Source: Clostridia bacterium (lineage in GTDB: Bacteria > Bacillota > Clostridia > Oscillospirales > CAG-272). From it: 62,058 nucleotides of DNA. Position numbers and translations under genes: made by a program. This document shows, piece after piece, positions 7,482 through 16,208 of this stretch (position 1 is the first letter of the stretch; each line of letters starts with the position of its first letter). Location: assembly GCA_017461765.1 (NCBI GenBank), contig JAFTXO010000028.1, positions 1-62,058 on the forward strand, written 5' to 3'. A model generated the notes under the pieces. It searched no databases and was not told where the DNA came from. It was given only the letters and a program-made list of their open reading frames with translations.

Positions 7482-9791
7482 TTAAAATATGGTGAGAGCC
7501 ATTACGGACATATCGTCCTTTACGCGATTGTGATGCTTGGCTTCTGCGAGTATCTTGTCGCAGAGCGAGGCAGTGTCTCCTTGGTGATCGGAGATAAGCC
7601 TTACGAGCCAATCGCAATCCTCCTCGCCTGAGGCTATGCCGTCACTTATCATTATAACGGTGTCGTTTGGGCATAGTGAGAGCGATAGCTCCTCGGCGTC
7701 GGGAAATTTCATTATTCCGATCGGTGCGGTCTTTGAGTGGAGCTTGAATACCTTGGAGTCTCTTTTTACGAACGACGGTGCGGCTCCGCTTTTTACGAAG
7801 CTTCCTTTTCCCGTTATAAGATCAAGCTCGAAAAGATCGACACTTGACGAGCATTCTGCGCTCTTTGAGCGAATGAAGGTGTTGAGAACGCTGAGCGCAT
7901 TTTTTATGCTGACGGGTGAGGGAAGTATCCTTTCAAGAAAGCTCGTTGAAAGACGGGACGTCGCATTTGCCTCGCTTCCGCTACCCATTCCGTCGCAGAT
8001 TATCGCGAAAAAGCGTTCCTTGTCCGCAAAAAAGTGCGTCAGAGTGTCGCCGTTTGCGAATTTTTCATCACACGCCACACTCCTTTCAAAGGTTCTGATG
8101 CTGAGCTTAGCCGAGCTTTCCATATACATCGTACAAAGCGCGCCGTCGGTTTCAAAGGTTGGAGCACTAAGCGATGTTCCAACGATCCTTTCAAGCGCTT
8201 CCTTAAGCTCCGTATCAGAGCATTTTGAGCCTTGAGTGTCCACCCCTGTTGCGATTATTTTGTTAAATCGCGCACCGAGAACCTCGATCTTGTCAAATTT
8301 AAGACCTATCTTTTTTGCGGCACGGTCGGCTTTTTCGGAGAGCGCAAGATTTTTTTCAGCCTCGATAGCGCCTTTTTCGCACACAGTGTCGAGCATTTTT
8401 GAAATACTGTCGTAATTTTGCGCGCAAATATCTATCTTATCGTATTTTACACCGCCCTCTGTGATGTCGCGCTTCTTTTCGCTTATCTCCTCAAGGATTA
8501 TTTCAATATTCGGACAACGGTGCAGGAATTTTTCGCTCACGCGCTCCTTTGATACCGTGTCTGCTGAAAAAAGCGCGGAGGATAAGGAGATTATGTTTTC
8601 CTCGGTCGTGCGTACATCCTTCTCCCAGCAGATCGATCTTTTTGGGCAGGAGTAGCAGTGATTTTCGCAAATTTCAAGACACATACTCTGGCATCTTTCA
8701 CGGTCGGGTGCTTTTGAAAGAGCGCTCGCCTCACCCAAAACCTCGCCGATCTCCTTAAACGACGAGCCAAGTGTTGATATTTTCGATCTCAGCGCGCGTT
8801 CGCTTTCTCCAAGGCGGAGTACTTCAATGCTCGTTTGGCTGCTTTCAGCTCCCGTTGCGTAGAGCTTTGGAAGCACCTCGAAGCGAAGGAGTGAATACAT
8901 CATAAGAGAGGAAAATATCGCTTCGGGCAGAAAATAGACTATCGCTTGATATCCCGATTGAAAGATCGCATATCCGAGTGCGAGCGCAAGAGCACTTAGG
9001 ATCGCGAAATAGTAGGAAAAATTCCACATGAGTCCCGATACAAGAGCCACTATTACGAAGATACCTATTCCGTTCTCTCCGTGGCAGATGCCCAAAAGAC
9101 CGCCGAGCGCACAGGCTTTTGCAAGACCGAAGCTCTTTGATACATATAAAACGAGCGCATATGTGAGAATTATCGACACGTCAAGCGAGAAAATTTCAAA
9201 TTCCGCTATTGAAAATATACCGATAAAGGAAAGAGCGCAAAGCCCTATATAAAACGATTGTGAGCGAACGCCCTCGAAAAGACCGCTTAGCGCGAAGGTC
9301 ATAATTCCCGAAAATACGGTTATAAACACGAGGACGAAAATATTATAATAATTGTAGTCGTTTGCGATCACGTCAAAGACGCTGACACCGAAGGAGCAAA
9401 GAGCGCAAAGAGCGACACGTACCGCCGCATTTTCACAAAAAAGTGTGGAAAAGAGCGTGTTTTTCGTTTCCTTGCCGAGCGAGCTTTTTCTTTTGCTTTC
9501 CCCGACCCATAAGCTCCCCGCAATTCTGAGTCCGAGAAGCGCGATATAGGCGACGAGGTAGATAACATTTGCGTCAAGAAAGAAGAATACAGATGCAAGA
9601 CACCCCACGAAAACGAAGGGAGTGTCCTTCTTTGACGATGCCAGAAGAATAAAGCCGAAGGGGTATGTGCCAAAGATAAAGCGCACGGACGATGCGTATA
9701 CCGTAAAAAGAAACAGCGCTAAACGAACGATCATATCGCGCGCTTCCTTTGGCAGAGTGAAAGATTTTTTCTTTTTTAATTCCGAATTCAT
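7482..9791 (-). CDS. spoIIE: Stage II sporulation protein E, PP2C-type phosphatase
   Basis: A 769-residue membrane phosphatase. In spore formers SpoIIE dephosphorylates SpoIIAA to activate sigma-F in the forespore and takes part in asymmetric septation. Residues 1 to about 300 hold ten or so hydrophobic helices; a regulatory region with a Cys-rich stretch (CLEICENHCYSCPKRSICW, near residue 375) follows. The C-terminal PP2C domain (about 555-769) has FAIICDGMGSGSEA and MISDGIASGEE, the metal-binding aspartates. Length is close to the usual 800 or so. The start is preceded by AAGGAGG. A perfect TGTCGAA Spo0A-box-like word lies just upstream. Presence of this gene suggests the organism can sporulate or descends from spore formers. 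Confidence 0.95.
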   Translation of the reverse strand: MNSELKKKKSFTLPKEARDMIVRLALFLFTVYASSVRFIFGTYPFGFILLASSKKDTPFVFVGCLASVFFFLDANVIYLVAYIALLGLRIAGSLWVGESKRKSSLGKETKNTLFSTLFCENAAVRVALCALCSFGVSVFDVIANDYNYYNIFVLVFITVFSGIMTFALSGLFEGVRSQSFYIGLCALSFIGIFSIAEFEIFSLDVSIILTYALVLYVSKSFGLAKACALGGLLGICHGENGIGIFVIVALVSGLMWNFSYYFAILSALALALGYAIFQSGYQAIVYFLPEAIFSSLMMYSLLRFEVLPKLYATGAESSQTSIEVLRLGESERALRSKISTLGSSFKEIGEVLGEASALSKAPDRERCQSMCLEICENHCYSCPKRSICWEKDVRTTEENIISLSSALFSADTVSKERVSEKFLHRCPNIEIILEEISEKKRDITEGGVKYDKIDICAQNYDSISKMLDTVCEKGAIEAEKNLALSEKADRAAKKIGLKFDKIEVLGARFNKIIATGVDTQGSKCSDTELKEALERIVGTSLSAPTFETDGALCTMYMESSAKLSIRTFERSVACDEKFANGDTLTHFFADKERFFAIICDGMGSGSEANATSRLSTSFLERILPSPVSIKNALSVLNTFIRSKSAECSSSVDLFELDLITGKGSFVKSGAAPSFVKRDSKVFKLHSKTAPIGIMKFPDAEELSLSLCPNDTVIMISDGIASGEEDCDWLVRLISDHQGDTASLCDKILAEAKHHNRVKDDMSVMALTIF

Positions 9792-9814
9792 TTTGACCTC
9801 CTTTGCTCCTTTAC

Positions 9815-9821
9815 TGTCGAA
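9815..9821 (+). promoter_or_regulatory. Candidate Spo0A box upstream of spoIIE
   Basis: The word TGTCGAA matches the Spo0A binding consensus. It lies 24 bases before the spoIIE start codon, downstream of a TATAAT-like word at 9841-9846 (minus strand). One seven-base match can occur by chance, so this is only suggestive. Confidence 0.35.
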
Positions 9822-9973
9822 AAGAGCATTTTACGATTTCATTATATGACGCTAAAACGAAAAAACCGCTCGGATCGCGCGGCTGATTTTTATATGTTTT
9901 TGTTAAAGATAAGATCAAAACGGGGCATTTTGGCGCTTGTTAAAAAAATAAGTCGCAAAATGCGCTCTAAATA

Positions 9974-10002
9974 TTGAAAAATTTGCCAAGGCGTGCTAAA
10001 AT
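9974..10002 (+). promoter_or_regulatory. Sigma-A promoter of the SLOG gene
   Basis: TTGAAA (9974-9979) and TAAAAT (9997-10002) with a 17-base spacer, 45 bases before the start codon. Confidence 0.7.
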
Positions 10003-10046
10003 AATAATTAGCTTGAAAAATAAAATTAACCTTTAAGGAGACAATT

Positions 10047-10520
10047 ATGAACGAAAACGTATGCTGCTTCACAGGACACAGGGACATTTCCTCGGATTTT
10101 TCAAGGGAGCGTCTTATTAAGGCTATAGAAAAAAAGATCGCACTTGGCGTCGATACATTTTTAAACGGCGCGGCAGTGGGCTTTGATATGATCGCCGCAT
10201 TCTGCGTGCTTGAGCTTAAGGAAAGGGCGGAGTACTCGCACATAAAGCTTCATCTTTATATTCCGTGCAAGGATCAGGATCGCAAATGGAAGCGCGAGGA
10301 CAAGGCAAGATATAAGGAGCTTCTCTCAAAATCCGATTTTATCGACGAGCCGAAATACGGCTATTATGACGGATGTATGAGGGAAAGAAATTATAAGATG
10401 GTCAAAAACAGCGCGCACTGTATCTGTTATCTTAATTCCTATGCGACAGGCTCGGGACAAACGGTAAGAGAAGCGCAGAGGAGAGGACTTGACATAATAA
10501 ATGTGTCAAATGCACAATAA
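10047..10520 (+). CDS. SLOG family protein (DUF1273/YpsA-like)
   Basis: A 157-residue Rossmann-type protein of the SLOG superfamily. Recognisable features are the N-terminal CCFTGHRD, the GVDTFLNGAAVGFDMIAA segment that would form the nucleotide-binding pocket, and the C-terminal YLNSYATGSGQTVREAQ. Members of this superfamily bind nucleotides or nucleotide-derived signals; YpsA in Bacillus affects cell division, but the ligand here is unknown. A strong site (AAGGAG) precedes the ATG. It stands alone between spoIIE and the amino acid transporter, with its own promoter. Confidence 0.85.
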   Translation: MNENVCCFTGHRDISSDFSRERLIKAIEKKIALGVDTFLNGAAVGFDMIAAFCVLELKERAEYSHIKLHLYIPCKDQDRKWKREDKARYKELLSKSDFIDEPKYGYYDGCMRERNYKMVKNSAHCICYLNSYATGSGQTVREAQRRGLDIINVSNAQ

Positions 10521-10573
10521 ATATTATATAATAAATAATAAATAATAAATAACAAGAAAATTATTAAAAAATA

Positions 10574-10602
10574 TTGACATAAGATGAACGTTGTGATATA
10601 CT
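10574..10602 (+). promoter_or_regulatory. Sigma-A promoter of the liv operon
   Basis: Perfect TTGACA (10574-10579) and TATACT (10597-10602), 17-base spacer, about 60 bases before the substrate-binding protein gene. Confidence 0.85.
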
Positions 10603-10662
10603 ACATTCATTAAATATAGGCAAAAGCCTTATTTATAAATGTATTTTAAGGAGAAAAAGAAA

Positions 10663-11862
10663 ATGAGAAAAACTCTTACAAGAATCATCTGTCTTGTAGT
10701 TGTTGCTATCATGGCACTCGGTTGCCTCGTTTCTTGCAATACACCTGACGAAGCAGTAAACTATGCCGAAAATAACACAACTATCAAGGTAGGCGTTTCG
10801 GGACCCCTTACAGGCGGTGCTGCAATGTACGGTATCGCAGTAAAGAACTCTGCTCAGCTTGCTATTGACGAAATTAACGCAGCAGGCGGAGTAAACGGAA
10901 TTATGCTTGAGCTCGTTGCAGCTGATGACAAGCACGAACCCACACAGGTATCAACGACATACACAACTCTTTATGAGGGCGGCTGTCAGCTCTTCCTCGG
11001 CACTGTAACAACAGGCCCCGGTATCCAGTTCAAGGACTACGCTCTTGAGGACGGTATATTCTACCTCACACCCTCTGCATCAGGCGACGATATCCCCTCA
11101 GCAGACGGCGGCTTCCAGATGTGCTTTACCGACTCTAACCAAGGTACAGCATCCGCTACCTACTTCAACACAAACTACAAGGGCAAGAAGGTTGGTATCT
11201 TCTACAAGGCTGACGATGACTACTCCGTAGGCATCAAGAACAACTTTGTAAAGGGACTCGATGCTTCCTTCGGTACACCCGTTGAGGCTTCCTTCACAGG
11301 TGATACGGCTATGTTCGATTCACAGATCGCTACTCTTAAGGACTGCGAGATCATCTTTATGCCTATCTACTACACACCCGCTTCTCAGTTTATGAAGCAG
11401 GGCTCGGGCACTATTAAATCCGATGCTATCTACTTCGGTTGTGACGGATTTGACGGTATTGATGCAGTTGCAGGCTTCGATATTAAATCTATCACACAAG
11501 AGGTTTCTTACCTTTCACACTTCGATTCCACATCGACAAGCGGTCCTGCAGCTGATTATATCGCAGCTTACAAGGCTAAATATCCCGATCAGCCCCTCAA
11601 CCAATTCGGTGCAGCAGCATATGACTGCGTATACGCAATGGTAGACGCGCTTAATAAGTCGGGCAAGGAATTTTCCGCTACGACATCCGCTCAGGATTAT
11701 GCGACAATTCTTAAGGAAGTATTCACAAGTGATACCTTCGTATTCAACGGTGTAACCGGCGAGTGCGTTGGCGATCAGAAATCAACGATCACTTGGAACG
11801 ACGACGGAACTGTAAATAAGATTGCGGTTAAGTACGTTGTTAAGGAAGCAAGCGCTAACTGA
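10663..11862 (+). CDS. livJ: Branched-chain amino acid ABC transporter, substrate-binding lipoprotein
   Basis: A 399-residue lipoprotein that captures branched-chain amino acids outside the cell and delivers them to the LivHM permease. The start is the ATG at 10663 behind AAGGAG. The signal peptide ends in the lipobox CLVSC near residue 24. The mature part has the type I periplasmic-binding fold of the family: KVGVSGPLTGGAAMYG, AIDEINAAGGVNG, then LVAADDKHEP, and a hinge near SVGIKNNF. The four other transporter genes follow in the same direction after a hairpin, so the set is complete. The substrate is inferred from the operon; related proteins also carry other amino acids or amides. Confidence 0.9.
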   Translation: MRKTLTRIICLVVVAIMALGCLVSCNTPDEAVNYAENNTTIKVGVSGPLTGGAAMYGIAVKNSAQLAIDEINAAGGVNGIMLELVAADDKHEPTQVSTTYTTLYEGGCQLFLGTVTTGPGIQFKDYALEDGIFYLTPSASGDDIPSADGGFQMCFTDSNQGTASATYFNTNYKGKKVGIFYKADDDYSVGIKNNFVKGLDASFGTPVEASFTGDTAMFDSQIATLKDCEIIFMPIYYTPASQFMKQGSGTIKSDAIYFGCDGFDGIDAVAGFDIKSITQEVSYLSHFDSTSTSGPAADYIAAYKAKYPDQPLNQFGAAAYDCVYAMVDALNKSGKEFSATTSAQDYATILKEVFTSDTFVFNGVTGECVGDQKSTITWNDDGTVNKIAVKYVVKEASAN

Positions 11863-11893
11863 TCTTTGGCGAAGGCTTATTAAACAAAAGTCA

Positions 11894-11928
11894 AATTTGC
11901 CGACGCGGGTTTTCTGCGTCGGCAAATT
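11894..11928 (+). terminator. Hairpin between binding protein and permease genes
   Basis: AATTTGCCGACGC pairs with GCGTCGGCAAATT. There is no T-run after it, so it probably acts as an RNA-stabilising or partial-termination hairpin that keeps the binding protein in excess over the permease, as is common in ABC operons. Confidence 0.6.
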
Positions 11929-11979
11929 GTATAAAATTCGCAAAACACTTTTGCGAAATAATTAAGTAAGGAAAAAACA

Positions 11980-12843
11980 ATGGATTTTATTACAATGATA
12001 ATAAACGGGTTGAGCATAGGCGGTACATACGCTATCATAGCTCTCGGCTATACCATGGTATACGGAATTGCAAAAATGCTTAACTTTGCTCACGGCGATA
12101 TCATTATGGTCGGCGGATATACGATAGTGCTTTTCTTCCCGATAAGTCCCGTTGTCGGAATAATCGCATCGGTGATCTTCTGCGTTATCGTCGGAATAGT
12201 GGTTGAAAAATCGGCGTATAAGCCTCTTCGCGGAGCGTCGCCTCTTGCCGTTCTTATTACGGCTATCGGTGTAAGTAAGCTTCTTCAAAGCGCGGCTCAG
12301 ATCTTTATAGGCTCTGAATCAAAGGGCATTACAGTAAATCTCGGCGAGATCAAGATGGGCTCTGTAAAGATAAGCGTTCTTACTCTTATAACCATTCTTT
12401 GCTCGATTGCAGTTATGGTGGCGCTTACCCTTTTTGTTAAATATACCAAAACGGGCAGAGCTATGATCGCAGTCTCCGAGGACAGAGGTGCGGCTCAGCT
12501 CATGGGTATAAACGTAAACTTCATAATCATGATAACCTTTATAATCGGCTCAGCTCTTGCCGCTGTTGCGAGTGTATTTCTCGTATTCAAGATACAGGAC
12601 GTCGGTCCTATATTCGGCGCTATGCCCGGTATCAAGGCGTTTGCGGCTGCGGTTATCGGCGGTATCGGCTCTATCCCCGGCGCTATGGTCGGCGGTGTAG
12701 TGCTCGGCTTTATCGAGGCGGTTTGCGGTATGATACCCCCTATAACTCCGTACACGGATGCAATAGAGTTTGCTATTCTCATAATCGTGCTTCTTGTTAA
12801 GCCTACGGGCTTCCTTGGAAAGAAGAGAAGGGAGAAGGTATAA
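11980..12843 (+). CDS. livH: Branched-chain amino acid ABC transporter permease LivH
   Basis: A 287-residue integral membrane subunit that forms half of the translocation path. The N-terminus (MIINGLSIGGTYAIIALGYTMVYGIAKMLNFAHGD) is the family signature, and EDRGAAQLMGINV carries the coupling loop that contacts the ATPases. About eight hydrophobic helices are seen. The stop codon overlaps the livM start by one base (TAATG), so translation is coupled. Length is as expected. Confidence 0.92.
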   Translation: MDFITMIINGLSIGGTYAIIALGYTMVYGIAKMLNFAHGDIIMVGGYTIVLFFPISPVVGIIASVIFCVIVGIVVEKSAYKPLRGASPLAVLITAIGVSKLLQSAAQIFIGSESKGITVNLGEIKMGSVKISVLTLITILCSIAVMVALTLFVKYTKTGRAMIAVSEDRGAAQLMGINVNFIIMITFIIGSALAAVASVFLVFKIQDVGPIFGAMPGIKAFAAAVIGGIGSIPGAMVGGVVLGFIEAVCGMIPPITPYTDAIEFAILIIVLLVKPTGFLGKKRREKV

Positions 12844-14024
12844 TGAAGGCAAAAAAGATATTCAAAAAAATCACAAAGCATTATCTTAACTACGCGGTGA
12901 TTGCGGCAGTTATGCTTGTGTTTATCATTCTTGCATATGCAACGCCGATGAAGGCGTCGACCTCGCTCCTTTTCCAAAAGATAACCGTTGCCGTTATAAT
13001 GGCGGTTTCGCTCAGTCTTGTTGTAGGCTTCCTCGGTGAGCTCAGTCTGGGTCATGCGGGCTTTATGAGCATAGGCGCTTACCTTGGCGGTAAGGTGGCT
13101 TTGGTTCTTACCGAAAATGGAAATTTAGAAGCAAGCAACATTCTGGTTTTCATAATCGCTCTTATCGTTGGCGCGCTTTGTGCGGCTCTTTGCGGATTTA
13201 TCGTAGGATTTTCCGCGCTTCGGTTAAGAGGCGACTATCTTGCGATCGTAACCCTTGCGTTTGGTGAGATCGTAAGAGTCATATTTACAAACTCCTCAGC
13301 TGAAAGCTTTGGCGGTGCTTTGGGACTTAAGAGCCCGTCGTTTAAGACTAAGGAAATGTTCATTCTCGTTATAATCGGCTTCCTTCTTATTCTTCTTACG
13401 CTTTTCGTAATTCAAAATCTTTTGAGAAGCAAGACGGGAAGAGCGATCACCGCTATTCGCGATAACGAGATCGCCGCTCGCGCAACGGGCATCGACGTTA
13501 CGAAGCACAAGCTTATGGTATTCGTTATATCTGCGGCGTTTGCGGGAATTGCGGGAGTTTTATTCAGCTACGCAAACAAGCCTATCAAGGCTGACACCTT
13601 TGATTACAACTACTCGATCGAGATACTCGTTATGGTCGTTCTCGGCGGTATGGGCAGCATTAACGGATCTATAATCTCCGCAACCCTTATCACTATTTTA
13701 AACGACAAGCTCACAGTATATCTTACAGGCGACAACGCCGTATTTAAGGATCTTTTCTACGCACTCATTCTTATTCTCCTTGTTATATATAATAATGCAC
13801 CTGCGCTTAAGGGCTTCAGAGAAAAATACAATCTCAGAGCTCTCATAAACAAGATCCGCAAGCCGAAGAACGATCCCTCCGAGATACGGGGCGATGCGGC
13901 AAGGTGGGACGTTGTGCCGACAAAGATAGAGATGGACGAGGTTCTTTCGACTGATATAATAATCGAAAAGAACGATCGCGGTGATGACAGCGCGAATATT
14001 CGTGAAAGAGGAGGTACTAAATAA
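12843..14024 (+). CDS. livM: Branched-chain amino acid ABC transporter permease LivM
   Basis: A 393-residue membrane subunit, partner of LivH. Signature segments are VGFLGELSLGHAGFMSIGAYLGG and TGRAITAIRDNEIAARATGIDV, the coupling loop. After the last helix (near residue 325) there is a hydrophilic tail of about 65 residues rich in charged residues that is longer than in most LivM proteins; its role is unknown. It overlaps livH and livG by one base each. Confidence 0.92.
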   Translation: MKAKKIFKKITKHYLNYAVIAAVMLVFIILAYATPMKASTSLLFQKITVAVIMAVSLSLVVGFLGELSLGHAGFMSIGAYLGGKVALVLTENGNLEASNILVFIIALIVGALCAALCGFIVGFSALRLRGDYLAIVTLAFGEIVRVIFTNSSAESFGGALGLKSPSFKTKEMFILVIIGFLLILLTLFVIQNLLRSKTGRAITAIRDNEIAARATGIDVTKHKLMVFVISAAFAGIAGVLFSYANKPIKADTFDYNYSIEILVMVVLGGMGSINGSIISATLITILNDKLTVYLTGDNAVFKDLFYALILILLVIYNNAPALKGFREKYNLRALINKIRKPKNDPSEIRGDAARWDVVPTKIEMDEVLSTDIIIEKNDRGDDSANIRERGGTK

Positions 14025-14869
14025 TGGCTAAGGTTATTGACGGTATCAAGGCTTTTGCGAAAAAGCATTTTCCGAAGAAGGTGAACAGGATCACAAAGGA
14101 GAGCGATTTCGTTCTCGAAACAGAAAATCTTGGTATCTCCTTCGGCGGTCTTAAGGCAGTTCAAAACGTAAATCTTAAAATAAAGAAAAATGAGATCTAC
14201 GGTCTTGTAGGCCCTAACGGAGCAGGCAAGACGACGGTATTTAACCTTCTTACAGGTGTTTATCAGCCGACAGAGGGTACGTTCTTCCTTTGCGGAGAGG
14301 AGCTTCGCTCACTCAAGCAGGAAAAGATAAACCATAAGGGTATTGCAAGAACGTTTCAGAACATTCGTCTTTTCAACAACATGAGCGTTGTAAGAAACGT
14401 TATGGTAGGTCTTCACAGTCAGGATGAATACAAATGCACGGTTATTGAGAGCGTTCTTCGCTTGCCAAGACATCACAAGGTCGAAAAGGCGATGAGAGAG
14501 AGGGCGAAGGAGCTTCTTGATATCTTCGGTCTTAAAGAGGAAAGAAACAATCTTGCGTGCAATCTTCCCTACGGTAAGCAGAGAAAGCTTGAGATCGCAA
14601 GAGCGCTCGCTACAAATCCGAAGCTTTTGCTTCTTGACGAGCCTGCGGCGGGCATGAATCCGAATGAGACAGAGGATCTTATGAATACTATAAAGCTTAT
14701 CCGTGACAAGTTCGATATGACGATACTGCTTATCGAGCACGATCTTAAATTCGTATCGGGGCTTTGCGACAGAATAACCGTTCTTAACTTCGGTACTGTT
14801 CTTGCTGAGGGTACGGCTCAAGAGGCGCTTAACGATCCTGAGGTCGTTAAGGCTTATATCGGAAACTGA
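14024..14869 (+). CDS. livG: Branched-chain amino acid ABC transporter ATPase LivG
   Basis: A 281-residue ATPase that powers the LivHM permease. Walker A is GPNGAGKTTVF, the signature is LPYGKQRKLEIARAL and Walker B is LLLLDEPAAGMNP, followed by the catalytic E and an IEHD switch. The N-terminal 27 residues before the ABC core are an extra basic stretch. The start overlaps the livM stop. Confidence 0.93.
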   Translation: MAKVIDGIKAFAKKHFPKKVNRITKESDFVLETENLGISFGGLKAVQNVNLKIKKNEIYGLVGPNGAGKTTVFNLLTGVYQPTEGTFFLCGEELRSLKQEKINHKGIARTFQNIRLFNNMSVVRNVMVGLHSQDEYKCTVIESVLRLPRHHKVEKAMRERAKELLDIFGLKEERNNLACNLPYGKQRKLEIARALATNPKLLLLDEPAAGMNPNETEDLMNTIKLIRDKFDMTILLIEHDLKFVSGLCDRITVLNFGTVLAEGTAQEALNDPEVVKAYIGN

Positions 14870-14880
14870 GGAGGGTATGT

Positions 14881-15591
14881 ATGGCACTTTTGGAAGTAAA
14901 AAATCTTGATGTTCACTACGGTGTTATTCAGGCTATAAAGAACATATCCTTTGAGGTAAACGAAGGAGAGATAGTTACTCTTATCGGCGCAAACGGAGCA
15001 GGAAAAACGACGACTATGCAGAGCATAATGGGTCTTATCCATCCGAGCCGCGGTGAGATATACTATAACGGACAGAAGATAAATAATATCCCCTCGCACA
15101 AGATTGTGAAGATGGGGATGACTCAGGTTCCCGAGGGAAGAAGAATATTTTCCGAGCTTACCGTTTATGAAAATCTCGTTATGGGAGCATACACGAGAAA
15201 GGACAAGGACGGAATAGAAAAGGATTTTAAGGACATATATGCGCTTTTCCCGCGTCTTGAGGAAAGAAAAAATCAGATTGCGGGAACTCTTTCGGGCGGC
15301 GAACAGCAGATGCTTGCGATGGGCAGAGCGATAATGAGCAAGCCGAAGCTTCTTATGCTTGACGAGCCCTCGATGGGTCTTTCTCCGCTCTTGGTTGACC
15401 AGGTGTTTGAGATCATAAAGCATTTCCATTCACTCGGCACTACAATTCTTTTGGTAGAACAAAACGCAAACAAATCCCTTGCCATAAGCGACAGAGCTTA
15501 CGTTCTTAAAAACGGAGAGATCGTTCGTGCGGGCACTGGGGCAGAGTTGCTGGCGAATGACGAGATCAAAAAAGACTATCTCGGCGGTTAA
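14881..15591 (+). CDS. livF: Branched-chain amino acid ABC transporter ATPase LivF
   Basis: A 236-residue ATPase, second nucleotide-binding subunit of the transporter. Walker A is GANGAGKTTTM, the signature is LSGGEQQMLAMGRA and Walker B is LLMLDEPSMGLSP, followed by LLVEQN. It begins 11 bases after livG with GGAGG upstream and ends the operon. Confidence 0.93.
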   Translation: MALLEVKNLDVHYGVIQAIKNISFEVNEGEIVTLIGANGAGKTTTMQSIMGLIHPSRGEIYYNGQKINNIPSHKIVKMGMTQVPEGRRIFSELTVYENLVMGAYTRKDKDGIEKDFKDIYALFPRLEERKNQIAGTLSGGEQQMLAMGRAIMSKPKLLMLDEPSMGLSPLLVDQVFEIIKHFHSLGTTILLVEQNANKSLAISDRAYVLKNGEIVRAGTGAELLANDEIKKDYLGG

Positions 15592-15929
15592 TAAACTTCT
15601 TTTTTCGTTGTTGTTCCTCACCATCGAATTCGATGTACGCTATGTACAACTTCATCCGATGGCTGCGGTAGGGGTTCCCCGAAGCGAATGAAGTTGAGCT
15701 TTGGGGGTTCGCGTAGTACGCCTAGAAAAAATCGTTTATAACCGCCGAGCGAGCTCGGAGGCGCGGCGGAGTCGCCGCAGACAAACTTCGGAATCGAACC
15801 AAACAAATTAAATTCATACAAAGAAAGGCGGCGGTACGCGCCGCAAATCACATTTTCGGGAAAAAGTATTTTAGAATTTACTTAACGAGCCCGAACACAA
15901 GTCAGCGGCGGGTGCCGCGGAGGTAGAAA
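15592..15929. other. Non-coding stretch with palindromes and a dispersed repeat
   Basis: No gene is seen. The segment holds several palindromes (CCGAGCGAGCTCGG, and GCGGCGG with CGCCGC pairs) and, at about 15672-15716, a sequence whose reverse complement resembles 23434-23485 (a GAACCCCCAAA...CTTCGTTCG core). I find no SAM riboswitch or T-box here even though methionine genes follow. No convincing promoter is seen. Confidence 0.5.
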
Positions 15930-16199
15930 ATGAAAGCAGTTATAACAGTTATAGGAAAAGATACCGTTGGCATAATTTCTGCGATAAGCGCTGAATGTGC
16001 TATGCACGGTGTAAACATTATCGATATTTCGCAAAGCGTTTTGAAGGAATATTTTGCGATGATCATGCTCGTTGAGCTTGAGGGTCTTAAGGGCACTTTC
16101 CTTGAGTTCCAGACAGAGCTTGACAAGGTTGGAAAAGAGAAAAATCTTGATATTCGCGTTATGCATGAGGATATTTTCAACTCAATGCACCGTATATGA
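15930..16199 (+). CDS. ACT domain protein (UPF0237)
   Basis: An 89-residue single ACT domain. It opens with KAVITVIGKDTVGIISAISAECAMHGVNIIDISQSVL, the beta-alpha-beta core that binds amino acids in regulatory proteins. GGAGG precedes the ATG. It lies 9 bases before a UPF0210 gene, a pairing seen in many Firmicutes, and the two are thought to work together. The ligand is unknown; an amino acid is likely. Confidence 0.9.
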   Translation: MKAVITVIGKDTVGIISAISAECAMHGVNIIDISQSVLKEYFAMIMLVELEGLKGTFLEFQTELDKVGKEKNLDIRVMHEDIFNSMHRI

Positions 16200-16208
16200 G
16201 GTATAAAG

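Noticed and set aside
15592..15929. SAM riboswitch or T-box upstream of the methionine genes
   Set aside because: None of the conserved words of these RNAs was seen; the palindromes there look like dispersed repeats.
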